Shown one piece after another: positions 38,028 through 47,105 of a stretch of 64,000 bases of DNA. Origin of the DNA: Idiomarina piscisalsi (GTDB lineage Bacteria > Pseudomonadota > Gammaproteobacteria > Enterobacterales > Alteromonadaceae); assembly GCF_002211765.1 (NCBI RefSeq), contig NZ_CP022133.1, forward strand, positions 2,356,001 to 2,420,000, given 5' to 3'. Within the stretch, counting starts at the first letter, position 1; each line of letters opens with the position of its first letter. A program made the position numbers and the translations under genes. The notes under the pieces are model-generated. The model saw only the letters and a program-made list of their open reading frames with translations, was not told the DNA's origin and searched no databases.

Positions 38028-38459
38028 TTAGGTTGCGAAGATTTGGCTGTCGTCGTTAAAGGTTTTGAATTCCAACGCATTACCGCAGTAATCGTAGAAG
38101 AACATCGTACCCTGCTCGCCGGGCTTGCCTTTAAAGCGAATATAAGGCTCGATAACGAACTCGATACCCGCCGCTTTAACTCGCTCTGCCAATGCTTCCC
38201 AGTCGTCGCGCAATAGTACCACGCCAAAGTGAGGAACGGGAACGGAGTGTCCATCAACGCCGCTGTGGTTTTTTAAGCCTGCAACGTCGGGTGCTACGTG
38301 AGTGACAAATTGGTGACCGAAGAAGTTCCAGTCTATCCAGTCGTCACTGCTGCGTCCCTGAGGAAGCCCAAGCACATCACCGTAAAACGCTCGGGCATTG
38401 TCCAACGAACTAACAGGAATGGCTAAATGAAAAGGTCGTACGTTGGTGGTGTCTGACAT
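38028..38459 (-). CDS. VOC family protein (glyoxalase/dioxygenase fold)
   Basis: The 143 residues form two beta-alpha-beta-beta-beta modules. [20 protein letters not shown] carries the first metal-ligand histidine, VPHFGVVL a second, and [16 protein letters not shown] the glutamate. An iron- or zinc-dependent activity is likely; the substrate is unknown. Confidence 0.85.
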   Translation of the reverse strand: MSDTTNVRPFHLAIPVSSLDNARAFYGDVLGLPQGRSSDDWIDWNFFGHQFVTHVAPDVAGLKNHSGVDGHSVPVPHFGVVLLRDDWEALAERVKAAGIEFVIEPYIRFKGKPGEQGTMFFYDYCGNALEFKTFNDDSQIFAT

Positions 38460-38480
38460 ACTGCTAACTTGCCTTACCGG

Positions 38481-38699
38481 TTAGTGACTGAGTTTTGCTG
38501 CCGCAACTGTATCGGGAGACCGGCGCCACATTCTGACACCAATCGACAATACCAGTAGCGCCCAATTTAATGGTGGAATGAAACCGGCGGTCAGCACGGC
38601 TAGTAAATTCCACAAAGGCTTCTTCTGATGTTGGCCCACTAATACGTAAAACAACAATGCGGCTACGAGTCCCTGGAGTACCATTAGGCTCAATAGCAT
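38481..38699 (-). CDS. Small hydrophobic protein of unknown function
   Basis: A 72-residue protein with two or three membrane segments and a basic C-terminus (VRMWRRSPD). I do not recognise a family. The ATG at 38699 has AAGGA 7 bases before it. A longer frame from 38762 would add a very basic KRKKRKKR stretch but lacks a clear ribosome site. Confidence 0.55.
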   Translation of the reverse strand: MLLSLMVLQGLVAALLFYVLVGQHQKKPLWNLLAVLTAGFIPPLNWALLVLSIGVRMWRRSPDTVAAAKLSH

Positions 38700-38835
38700 A
38701 AGTCTTTCCTTCTCGTTATGTGTGTAACGCTTTTTGCGTTTTTTTCTTTTTATTGCCGACATTTTTTCGGCTGAGATAACTCTACTGAATTATGACGAAA
38801 GTGTAAAATTTTGTATAAATTGTTGAATTAAAAAG

Positions 38836-38866
38836 CAAAAAACCGGCTCGATAGCCGGTTTTATTT
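38836..38866 (-). terminator. Terminator downstream of the transsulfuration pair
   Basis: AACCGGCT pairs with AGCCGGTT around a CGAT loop. Read on the minus strand, the stem is followed by TTTTTTGC. It lies about 35 bases after the cystathionine lyase gene. Confidence 0.9.
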
Positions 38867-38899
38867 ATTAAACATTATACTTTTAATCGTTAACGGCGA

Positions 38900-40072
38900 T
38901 TAAAATGCGTTTAGCGCCTTGTCTAAATCGGCTTTCAAATCATCCAGATCTTCAATACCCACCGATACACGTACGAAGTTATCCAGAATGCCTAACTTCT
39001 CACGGTTTTCTTTCGGTACCGAAGCATGCGTCATAATAGCCGGGTGCTCAATTAACGACTCGACACCGCCCAAGCTTTCCGCCAAGGCGAACACTTCTAC
39101 CGACTCCAGGAATTTGCGCGCCGCTTCTAAATCGCCTTTCAGCAAAATAGAAATCATGCCGCCAAAGCCCTGCATTTGCTTTTTAGCCAGCTCGTGCTGA
39201 GGGTGGCTTTCAAGCCCCGGATAAATCACTTTTTCCACTTTCGGATGTTGTTCAAGCCACTTGGCCAGTTCCATTGCCGCTTCGTTGTGGTGACGCATAC
39301 GCAATGCCAGCGTTTTCACGCCGCGCAACGCCAGGTAAGAGTCAAACGGACCGGCAATAGCACCTGCAGAGTTCTGTAAGAACAGCATGCGCTCAACCAG
39401 GTCGTCATTGTCGCCAACAACTGCGATACCGCCAACCATGTCTGAATGACCGTTTAAGTATTTGGTTGCCGAGTGCATCACCATATCTGCGCCCATTTCC
39501 AGCGGACGCTGGTTAAATGGCGTCGCGAAGGTGTTGTCCACCACCACAATAATGTCCGGGTTCTTTTTCTTCGCCAGTTTAACGATGGCTTCAATATCAA
39601 CCAGCTTAAGCATCGGGTTGCTTGGCGTTTCCACCCAGATCATGCGGGTGTTGTCCTGAATACTGGCTTCCACAGCGCTTAAGTCAGCTAAGTCGACATA
39701 AGAGAACTTCAGGCCAGCAGAGCGACCACGCACTTTATCGAATAAACGAAAGCTGCCGCCGTATAAATCATCCATAGCAACGATGTGATCGCCGCTATCT
39801 AATAACTCCAGAATGGTCGAGGTTGCTGCCATACCTGACGCGAAAGCCAGACCCTGCTTACCACCTTCTAATGAGGCAACGGAACGCTCCCAAGCAAAAC
39901 GCGTTGGGTTATGTGAGCGCGAATATTCAAAACCTTTGTGCTGACCCGGGCTTTCCTGTGCGTAGGTTGAGCTGGTGAAAATTGGCGGCATAACCGCGCC
40001 CGTTACCGGCTCAGGAGACTGCCCGCCGTGAATGGCGCGCGTCGCGAATTTCATTGTTTTTTCATTTGCCAT
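38900..40072 (-). CDS. Cys/Met-metabolism PLP enzyme, probable cystathionine gamma-lyase
   Basis: The 390-residue fold-type I enzyme has YSRSHNPTR, FASGMAATS, DDLYGGSFRLF, VDNTFATPF and the PLP lysine in SATKYLNGHSD. The family includes gamma-synthase, gamma-lyase and beta-lyase, hard to tell apart by eye. The neighbouring cystathionine beta-synthase-like gene, 29 bases upstream, makes gamma-lyase the most likely. Together they would turn homocysteine and serine into cysteine. Confidence 0.86.
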   Translation of the reverse strand: MANEKTMKFATRAIHGGQSPEPVTGAVMPPIFTSSTYAQESPGQHKGFEYSRSHNPTRFAWERSVASLEGGKQGLAFASGMAATSTILELLDSGDHIVAMDDLYGGSFRLFDKVRGRSAGLKFSYVDLADLSAVEASIQDNTRMIWVETPSNPMLKLVDIEAIVKLAKKKNPDIIVVVDNTFATPFNQRPLEMGADMVMHSATKYLNGHSDMVGGIAVVGDNDDLVERMLFLQNSAGAIAGPFDSYLALRGVKTLALRMRHHNEAAMELAKWLEQHPKVEKVIYPGLESHPQHELAKKQMQGFGGMISILLKGDLEAARKFLESVEVFALAESLGGVESLIEHPAIMTHASVPKENREKLGILDNFVRVSVGIEDLDDLKADLDKALNAF

Positions 40073-40101
40073 GATTCAAGTTCCTTAATCTACAACAAGC
40101 A

Positions 40102-41067
40102 TTACAGCAGGTTTTGAGAACGCATCCAGTCATCGTTGAACAGCTTGGACAGGTAACGGTTACCCGTATCGCAAGCTAGTGTTACAACGCGTTTTGGTTC
40201 GGTTTGTTGTTGGCAATAGCGCAGCGCTGCGGCAATTAAGTAGCCGCTTGAAGAGCCCACCATAACGCCTTCTTTTTCTAATAATTTACGCGCTGTTGTC
40301 AGACCTTCTTTGTCCGATATCGCAAATGCCGTGTTCGCCAATTTGATGTCGCAAATTTTTGGCACAAAGTCTTCACCGATACCTTCTGCCAGCCAGCTGC
40401 CCGCTTCCACTTCTTCGTTGCGGTTTACCAACGGTTCAAGAATAGAGCCTTCCGGGTCTGCAAGTACCAAATCAACGTCACTGTTCTGCTCACGCAAATA
40501 ACGACCAATGCCCGTCAACGTACCACCCGAACCAACACCACAGACAAAAGCATCTAACTTGCCGTCCATTTGCTGCCAAATTTCAGGTCCGGTGGTTTTA
40601 TAATGAGCATCAACGTTTGCCGGGTTCTCAAACTGGTTCACATAGTAGTAACCGTTTTCTTCCGCCATGCGCGCTGCCATGTCCTGATAATATTCAGGGT
40701 GACCTTTTTGCACGTCGGAACGAGTCTGTACAACTTCGGCACCCATCGCTCGTAAGTTATTTACTTTTTCCTGACTCATTTTATCCGGCATAACAATTTT
40801 CAGCGGATAACCTTTGCTTGACGCAACTAGCGCTAAGCCTAATCCAGTGTTACCTGCGGTTGCTTCAATAATGGTATCGCCCGGCTTTAACTTGCCTTGC
40901 TTTTCCGCTTGCTCAACCATTTCCACAGCAATACGGTCTTTAATAGAGCCGCCCGGATTCTGCAGCTCTAATTTCAAATACAGCTCGCAAGGGCCGGTGT
41001 CCATGTTGGTTACTTTCACCATTGGCGTATTGCCGACCATTTCCAGTACAGTATTAAAAACTTTCAT
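40102..41067 (-). CDS. Cystathionine beta-synthase-like PLP enzyme without regulatory domain
   Basis: The 321-residue fold-type II enzyme has the PLP lysine in GSIKDRIA, the phosphate loop EATAGNTGLGLA, GSGGTLTG, SWLAEGIGEDFVP and a C-terminus CDTGNRYLSKLFNDDWM. The last two resemble cystathionine beta-synthases more than CysK or CysM. It ends at the catalytic core, with no C-terminal CBS pair. O-acetylserine sulfhydrylase is the alternative. It is followed by the probable gamma-lyase gene. Confidence 0.82.
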   Translation of the reverse strand: MKVFNTVLEMVGNTPMVKVTNMDTGPCELYLKLELQNPGGSIKDRIAVEMVEQAEKQGKLKPGDTIIEATAGNTGLGLALVASSKGYPLKIVMPDKMSQEKVNNLRAMGAEVVQTRSDVQKGHPEYYQDMAARMAEENGYYYVNQFENPANVDAHYKTTGPEIWQQMDGKLDAFVCGVGSGGTLTGIGRYLREQNSDVDLVLADPEGSILEPLVNRNEEVEAGSWLAEGIGEDFVPKICDIKLANTAFAISDKEGLTTARKLLEKEGVMVGSSSGYLIAAALRYCQQQTEPKRVVTLACDTGNRYLSKLFNDDWMRSQNLL

Positions 41068-41195
41068 ATTGGGTCGCTTTGTTGTCGTGTGTTTGGTTCA
41101 ATAATGGGGCATTATCCCTTGACTGAGCTCGCTAAACAACCATGAGCTTAGAACCGGATGATAGTTGTTATAACCAATACCCAGATGAGGCTGTT

Positions 41196-42209
41196 ATGCT
41201 GGACTTACGCAGTGATACCGTTACCCTTCCAAGCGCCGCTATGCGTGCCGCTATAGCCGATGCAACCGTTGGCGATGATGTTTATGGCGAAGACCCTTCC
41301 ATTAACGCGCTGGAAAAGCGTGTCGCTGAATTACTGGGTAAAGAAGATGCCCTGCTGTGCAGTTCCGGTACGCAAAGCAACTTACTGGGTATCATGAGTC
41401 ATTGTCGGAACGGCGACGAGTACATTGTCGGGCAGGAGTACCATACCTATCGTTATGAAGCCGGCGGTGCTGCGGTTTTAGGCGGTGTGGTACCACAAAC
41501 AGTAGAAGTGGAAGCAGACGGAACCTTGTCGCTCGACACCATTGAGCAGCGTATAAAGCCGGACGACCCGCACTTTCCTATTACCCGTTTACTAGCATTT
41601 GAGAATACCCACGCCGGCCAGTTAATTGACCAGACCTATTTTGATGAAGCCCGAATTTTGGCGGATCAGAACGGTTTGTCCATGCACTTAGACGGCGCAC
41701 GTTTACCGAATGCCGCTATTGCCAGTGGTCGCAGCATGGCGGAATTGGCTGCGCCTTTTGACAGTGTGTCTTTGTGTTGTTCGAAAGGTTTGGGCGCTCC
41801 GGTCGGATCGTTACTGGCAGGCTCCAAAGAACTGATTGCCCGCGCCCGTCGCTGGCGCAAAATGGTCGGCGGCGGTATGCGCCAGGCGGGGTTTGTCGCT
41901 GTTGCCATTGATTACGCGTTAACACACCAGTTTGAGCGCATTCAGGACGACCACGACAATGCTAAGTGGCTGTTTGAACAACTTTCGGAGCTGCTAGCAG
42001 GTACCGAAGCTAAAGTTCGCTATTCCGGCACCAATATGACCTTTGTTGAACTGCCAGACAGTTTACCGGCAGACGGCTTACGGGAGCTTATGGCAGAGCA
42101 TGATATTAAATTACCCGGCGGGCAGAAATTACGTCTAGTGTGTCATTTAGATGTTAGCCGGGAGCAGCTCAAGCGTTTTATCGAGCTGTTTAAGCAGTGG
42201 CTCCAGTAG
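41196..42209 (+). CDS. ltaE: Low-specificity L-threonine aldolase
   Basis: LtaE splits L-threonine and allo-threonine to glycine and acetaldehyde. The 337 residues begin MLDLRSDTVTLPSAAM, with YGEDPS, HTYRYEAGG, the histidine in ENTHAG, HLDGARLPNA and the PLP lysine in SVSLCCSKGLGAPVG. The ATG at 41196 matches the family N-terminus and has GAGG upstream; the frame is open from 41142. Its TAG stop is part of the GTAG head of a REP-like hairpin. Confidence 0.93.
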   Translation: MLDLRSDTVTLPSAAMRAAIADATVGDDVYGEDPSINALEKRVAELLGKEDALLCSSGTQSNLLGIMSHCRNGDEYIVGQEYHTYRYEAGGAAVLGGVVPQTVEVEADGTLSLDTIEQRIKPDDPHFPITRLLAFENTHAGQLIDQTYFDEARILADQNGLSMHLDGARLPNAAIASGRSMAELAAPFDSVSLCCSKGLGAPVGSLLAGSKELIARARRWRKMVGGGMRQAGFVAVAIDYALTHQFERIQDDHDNAKWLFEQLSELLAGTEAKVRYSGTNMTFVELPDSLPADGLRELMAEHDIKLPGGQKLRLVCHLDVSREQLKRFIELFKQWLQ

Positions 42210-42315
42210 CCTGACGTTTTACGTCAGGTTAGGTGTCGGACATTCCACCACAGATTATTATTTACACATAGATGACGGCGGGTAGATCGCACCTGATGCA
42301 ATAGCATCAGGCTAC
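42206..42315. repeat. REP-like inverted doublet (REPIN/BIME-type) between ltaE and comM
   Basis: The left unit is GTAG (42206-42209) followed by the hairpin CCTGACGT-TTT-ACGTCAGG (42210-42228). The right unit, on the other strand, is GTAG (42315-42312) followed by CCTGATGC-TATT-GCATCAGG (42311-42292). The two units face each other across 63 bases. GTAG-headed hairpins in inverted pairs are the hallmark of REP doublets. Neither has a T tract, so a simple intrinsic terminator is unlikely. The stop codons of both flanking genes are the TAG of each GTAG. Only one copy is visible in this window. Confidence 0.6.
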
Positions 42316-43868
42316 AAGCTTTGCACCTGATCAATCAGCCGATCGAGGGCCCGATAGTTGAGGGCTTCGGCCAAGTGCTGCTGTTCTATGGTGTCGCTTT
42401 CAGCTAAGTCGGCGATGGTTCGGGCTAAACGAAGGGTTCGGTGATAGGCTCGGTGTGACAGTTTCATCTTCTCAGCCGCTTTTGCTAAAAAAGCTTCGCT
42501 TTGTTCGGACAAAAGGCATATCCGCTTCAAGGTTTTGGGTTTTAACTCGCTGTTTAAACAGCCCTGTCGCTTTAATTGGCGCTGCCGGGCTTTCTCGACT
42601 AAGCTTTTTGCCTGAGCTGTCGTCATTTGGCCACCGCGCTTAATGCCACTATTTAAACGCATGGATTCAGTTTCTCTCGGTACCATCACCTGAATGTCGA
42701 TACGATCCAAAAGCGGACCCGACAGCTTATTGAGGTATTTAAGAATTTGGTCGGGTGTAGAGCGGCAATTAGCTAAGGAGCCGTCGAACTGACCACAAGG
42801 AGAGGGGTTCAATGCACAGACAAGTTGGAAGTTGGCCGGGAATTTAACGCTATGCCCCGCTCGGCTAATGGTGACCTCACCGCTTTCAAGTGGCTCGCGC
42901 AGACAGTCCAAAACGTGCCGACTAAATTCTGGAAGCTCATCTAGGAAGACTAAACCATTGTTTCCTAATGATATTTCTCCCGGACGTATTGAATGACCAG
43001 CTCCAGATCCACTACCTCCTCCAACTAGAGCCGCCGCAGTGCATGTATGATGAGGCGATCTCACTTCACGCTGCGTCAATGCCTCTGTACCATGATAGTC
43101 AAAACATACCGATTTCACTGCGGCTATTTCCATCGCCTCTTTCTCAGTCAATGACGGCAATAGTCCACTCAAGCGTTGCGCCAGCATAGTTTTACCCGTA
43201 CCCGGAGGCCCAACGAACAATAAATGATGCTTGCCCGCAGCGGATAATAGCAAAGCACGTTTTGCCTGCTCCTGCCCGACCACATCCGCTAAATCACCCT
43301 CACTAACCGAGTCTTGCTGCCCCCAGTCTATTGGCTTGGATTCTCGAAGCGGCTGATGTTCATGCAAATGCTCGTACACACTGACCAAATCGGCAGCTAA
43401 CCAACTCTTTTGCTCACGGACTAAGCCTGCCTCCTGTTGATTCGCAATGGGTACAAACGCCTGACGCTTTTTTTCACGACAGGCTAACAGTGCTGGAATG
43501 AGTCCGTTCACAGCACGCAGTTCACCGGTTAAGGCCAATTCCCCGTAAAATTCCGCCTGCTCTAAAATGGTGTCGGGTATTTGCCCTGATGCAGCCAATA
43601 TACCCACGGCTATAGCTAAGTCGTAACGAGCACCGGTTTTGGGTATATCGGCCGGTGCTAAATTAACGGTAATACGTGTCGCCGGCGGATATTCAAAGCC
43701 CGCGTTCATTAAGGCAGTTTTGACCCGATCCCGCGCTTCCTTAACCGTGGTGGCCGGCATGCCCACCATAGTAAACCCTGGCATTCCCCTTGCCAGATCA
43801 ACTTCAACCCGAATTTCCGGTGCATGAATGCCTATTAATGCCCGTGTGTGCACTCGCGCTAACGCCAT
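42312..43868 (-). CDS. comM: YifB/ComM family Mg-chelatase-like AAA+ ATPase
   Basis: ComM is a hexameric helicase that promotes branch migration during natural transformation. The 518 residues start with a Lon-protease-like domain (about 1-165, MALARVHTRALIGIHAPEI), then the AAA+ core with Walker A GPPGTGKTML, Walker B VFLDELPEF and a sensor segment DRIDIQVMVPRE. The C-terminal Mg-chelatase part ends LNYRALDRLIDQVQSL. The stop lies inside a REP-like element. Confidence 0.95.
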   Translation of the reverse strand: MALARVHTRALIGIHAPEIRVEVDLARGMPGFTMVGMPATTVKEARDRVKTALMNAGFEYPPATRITVNLAPADIPKTGARYDLAIAVGILAASGQIPDTILEQAEFYGELALTGELRAVNGLIPALLACREKKRQAFVPIANQQEAGLVREQKSWLAADLVSVYEHLHEHQPLRESKPIDWGQQDSVSEGDLADVVGQEQAKRALLLSAAGKHHLLFVGPPGTGKTMLAQRLSGLLPSLTEKEAMEIAAVKSVCFDYHGTEALTQREVRSPHHTCTAAALVGGGSGSGAGHSIRPGEISLGNNGLVFLDELPEFSRHVLDCLREPLESGEVTISRAGHSVKFPANFQLVCALNPSPCGQFDGSLANCRSTPDQILKYLNKLSGPLLDRIDIQVMVPRETESMRLNSGIKRGGQMTTAQAKSLVEKARQRQLKRQGCLNSELKPKTLKRICLLSEQSEAFLAKAAEKMKLSHRAYHRTLRLARTIADLAESDTIEQQHLAEALNYRALDRLIDQVQSL

Positions 43869-44047
43869 CTGTCTCTCCGTGACTGAACAACGGCATCACT
43901 ATAAGTACAAACCTCATTGCCGTCTGTAATCCAGTAACGTCAAGCGTTGACCGACATCGTGCCTTTCCTCACTTGATTTTACCCCCAACTCTGTCATCAT
44001 CCTGCCCTAATTAAGAACAAACCGAATAACCAAAGGTCACCAACAAC

Positions 44048-44428
44048 ATGTTCCACCAACTGAACCAACAGTGTCGAAAAGGTCGGTATATAGCACCATT
44101 GCTATTACTGGTTTTGGTGCTGTGTTGGGGACAAAACTTTGGTTGGCTGGAAGGCTGTCCTAACCATCAAGATGCGCCAGTGGCGGAACAGCTTGCAGAA
44201 AGCCATACGGACTTGGGTGCAAAGCACGAAAATGCCAAAGCCGACTGCGACAAAACGGCGCATTTATTGCAGCAGTTTCAGTCCGACATAACCTATGCAG
44301 CGCTGTCTTTCTTTATTCTTCTGACGTTGGTGTTGAAAGCCGCTGTTTATAAACAGTTAGCGCCTCCGCTCTTTTCCTTTTCCTGTAAAAGGCGACCCCA
44401 CGCCGTATTTTGTTGCTTTCTGGAGTAG
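44048..44428 (+). CDS. Uncharacterised small membrane protein heading the scs operon
   Basis: I do not recognise a family with certainty. The 126 residues have an N-terminal helix (about 15-32), a hydrophilic segment with two cysteines and several histidines (GCPNHQD, ADCDKTAH), a second helix (about 83-100) and a basic, cysteine-bearing tail ending FCCFLE. It lies 49 bases before scsB on the same strand. The composition and position suggest a copper or thiol role, perhaps like ScsA, but this is inference. Confidence 0.6.
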   Translation: MFHQLNQQCRKGRYIAPLLLLVLVLCWGQNFGWLEGCPNHQDAPVAEQLAESHTDLGAKHENAKADCDKTAHLLQQFQSDITYAALSFFILLTLVLKAAVYKQLAPPLFSFSCKRRPHAVFCCFLE

Positions 44429-44477
44429 CCCTTCCGACGGATTCTTATCGTTGGAATACTAACTTCAGGAGTAATGT

Positions 44478-46562
44478 ATGAATAAAATTTTACCGTTTTG
44501 GCTGCTATCGCTTATTGCTTCGTTGCTGCTTTACAGCGCGCAAAGCCTAGCAGAAACGCCGTCTACCGGTTGGCTGAGTCATGACGATCATCCGCCGGTA
44601 TCGGTGAAGCTGGAGCTCACCGGTCACTATGAGGCTGAGCGGAACCTACTACCCGCCCTGCTGCATGTTGAGCTGGATGAGGGCTGGAAAACCTATTGGC
44701 GTTCACCGGGCGAAGGCGGCATACCGCCGACTTTTGACGCGTCCGAATCATCCAATATTGAAAACATCGAATGGCACTGGCCGGTTCCTTCACGCTACAG
44801 CATTCAGGGCATTGATACCGTGGGGTATCAAGGGTCGTTGACCTTTCCGTTAATGATAGAGCTGAGTCCGGATACTCGACAGGCGCACATTAGCGGAACA
44901 CTAACCATGTCGTCCTGTACCACCGTTTGTGTGTTAACAGATTACCCGATTGATCTGCGTATTAATTTAGACACATTGACCGTCGACAGCGATCGCGCCT
45001 TTGCCTTTAACCAGGCTATGGGCAAAGTGCCTCGCGAATACAACAGCAATGCTGTGAAACAAGCGATTTGGTCTGACGCCAACCAGCGCATTCAACTGAC
45101 CATAGAGCGCGATAGCGGCTGGCAAGATCCGCAGCTGTTTATCCACAGTAACGATGAAGCCTTAGCAGATGCCACCTTTTCGTCTCCTGACCTTAAGGTT
45201 ACAGGAAATACGCTAACGGCAGATATTGAGGTCAGTCACTGGCTTGAGTTGCCGGACTTGGGCGATTCAGAACTTACCGCGACGGTCAGTGACGAGAACT
45301 TCGCCGCAGAATATCAGGTTCATCTAACCGCAGGCACTATTGCTGATAACGCACCGCCACTTTGGGCTATTCTGCTCATGGCCTTAGCCGGTGGCCTTAT
45401 TCTGAACATTATGCCCTGCGTGTTACCGGTACTGGGCCTGAAAGTACAAAGCCTGATGCTTTCCGGAGCACAACAACCCCGCGTGGTGCGTCGGCAGTTT
45501 TTCGCCTCATCGCTGGGCATTATCAGCTCATTCCTGGTCATTGCTTTAGGGCTTATGGTGCTTCGCTGGTCCGGTGGTTCAGTCGGCTGGGGTATTCAAT
45601 TCCAAAATCCCTATTTCATTGCGGCACTGGTGGCTATTACCTGGTTGTTTGCACTGAACTTAATGGGCGCCTTTGAGTTTAAATTGCCGTCTTCCATAAG
45701 CACCAGTGCAGCAACCGCTGGTGATGACAGCTACAAAGGGCACTTCCTGCAAGGTATGCTGACCACCGTATTGGCAACGCCCTGCACGGCACCATTTCTG
45801 GGCACCGCTGTCGCCTTTGCCTTAGCCGCGGAGTCATCGGTTATTCTGTTGATTTTTGCCGCCTTAGGCGTTGGCATGGCACTGCCCTGGTTGCTTATAG
45901 CCATGTTCCCGAAAACCGCAAAGTTACTGCCCAAGCCCGGTCGCTGGATACAATGGGTGAAACCGATATTTGCCATTATGATGCTGGCAACCACGGTTTG
46001 GCTGACAACCTTGCTGAAAAACTTTATCTGCAACGAAGTATTCCTGGCGCTAACCGTCGGTTTATCGGTTCTGACATTGGTGATTATTGGTAAGGTGCAT
46101 GGCCGCAAGGCGCTGTTTTTATCCATTGGTGGCTTTTTGGTATTCGCTGCCGTTGTCGGTACAACGTTAATTCTTACTGCTGACCGCTGGGTCAACAAAC
46201 TTCCACAGGACCACCAATGGCAGCCACTAACCCAGCAGCGGATTGAGGAGGCCGTTGCCGATGGCCAAATCGTGTTTGTGGATGTGACCGCTGACTGGTG
46301 CGTGACCTGCCAGGCCAATAAGGTGGGCGTATTACTGCAAGACCCGGTATTTACCGCTTTAGGCCAGGAGCACGTCACCCGTCTGCGTGGCGACTGGACC
46401 AAAGCGAACGAGAGCATTACACAATACTTAAAGGTCAACAATACCTTTGGTGTGCCCTTTAACAAAGTCTACGGACCCGGCGCTCCGGACGGTATAACCC
46501 TGCCCGTAGTACTCAGTAAAAACAAAGTTATGGACGCGCTGGAGGATGCTCGTGAGCAATAA
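44478..46562 (+). CDS. scsB: ScsB-like DsbD-family membrane thiol-disulfide reductase
   Basis: This protein brings reducing power from the cytosol to periplasmic thiol proteins. The 694 residues comprise a signal peptide (ending LAE), a large periplasmic N-domain (about 30-290) with cysteines in SSCTTVCVLTDYP, an eight-helix DsbD-beta membrane domain with MPCVLPVLGLKVQSL and ATPCTAPFLGT, and a C-terminal thioredoxin domain with TADWCVTCQANK. The enlarged N-domain separates ScsB from housekeeping DsbD. It is followed by scsD- and scsC-like genes. Confidence 0.9.
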   Translation: MNKILPFWLLSLIASLLLYSAQSLAETPSTGWLSHDDHPPVSVKLELTGHYEAERNLLPALLHVELDEGWKTYWRSPGEGGIPPTFDASESSNIENIEWHWPVPSRYSIQGIDTVGYQGSLTFPLMIELSPDTRQAHISGTLTMSSCTTVCVLTDYPIDLRINLDTLTVDSDRAFAFNQAMGKVPREYNSNAVKQAIWSDANQRIQLTIERDSGWQDPQLFIHSNDEALADATFSSPDLKVTGNTLTADIEVSHWLELPDLGDSELTATVSDENFAAEYQVHLTAGTIADNAPPLWAILLMALAGGLILNIMPCVLPVLGLKVQSLMLSGAQQPRVVRRQFFASSLGIISSFLVIALGLMVLRWSGGSVGWGIQFQNPYFIAALVAITWLFALNLMGAFEFKLPSSISTSAATAGDDSYKGHFLQGMLTTVLATPCTAPFLGTAVAFALAAESSVILLIFAALGVGMALPWLLIAMFPKTAKLLPKPGRWIQWVKPIFAIMMLATTVWLTTLLKNFICNEVFLALTVGLSVLTLVIIGKVHGRKALFLSIGGFLVFAAVVGTTLILTADRWVNKLPQDHQWQPLTQQRIEEAVADGQIVFVDVTADWCVTCQANKVGVLLQDPVFTALGQEHVTRLRGDWTKANESITQYLKVNNTFGVPFNKVYGPGAPDGITLPVVLSKNKVMDALEDAREQ

Positions 46563-47076
46563 CAAAGCGAAACCGTCGTGGGCAAAGCGGCTACGAACCG
46601 CAGCGCTTTATATTGTCCTGTTTTCGGTCGTCGCTTTCGTAGTCGATGCCTTTCGTAATAGTAACGTGCCGGAGTCTGTTCCGGCAGAACTCTCGTCACT
46701 GACAGACATTAACGGCAAACAATATAACTTACACGAACTGAGCAAAGACGGTCCGGTCATGCTGTATTTCTGGGCGACCTGGTGCCCGGTTTGTCCGGCG
46801 GTATCGCCTACCGTTGACTACGTTGGTAACCACTACCCAACCGTTAGTGTGGCTTTGCGCTCCGGCAACAGTGACAAACTGACTCGCTATGCACAGGCAA
46901 AAGGGTATGAGTTTCCTATTGTTAACGACAACCTCAACCGCGTCTCTAATGGCTGGCAGGTATCTGCCACGCCCACCATCATCATTATTAAAAACGGTGA
47001 CATTGTGTCGGCCACAACCGGAGTCACAACGCCCTCCGGTTTGTTTATCCGCCTTTGGTTTCACCAGTTTTTTTGA
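46552..47076 (+). CDS. scsD: ScsD-like membrane-anchored thioredoxin-like protein
   Basis: The 174 residues have one N-terminal helix (about 15-35) and a TlpA-type thioredoxin domain with the active site WATWCPVCPA and the cis-proline segment SATPTIIII. The GTG at 46552 has GGAGG 6 bases before it and is preferred over the ATG at 46546, which directly abuts that site. It overlaps the end of scsB by 11 bases. ScsB is its probable reductant. Confidence 0.88.
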   Translation: MSNNKAKPSWAKRLRTAALYIVLFSVVAFVVDAFRNSNVPESVPAELSSLTDINGKQYNLHELSKDGPVMLYFWATWCPVCPAVSPTVDYVGNHYPTVSVALRSGNSDKLTRYAQAKGYEFPIVNDNLNRVSNGWQVSATPTIIIIKNGDIVSATTGVTTPSGLFIRLWFHQFF

Positions 47077-47105
47077 AGTAACCAATTTTTAAGTAGGAAA
47101 GTCGT

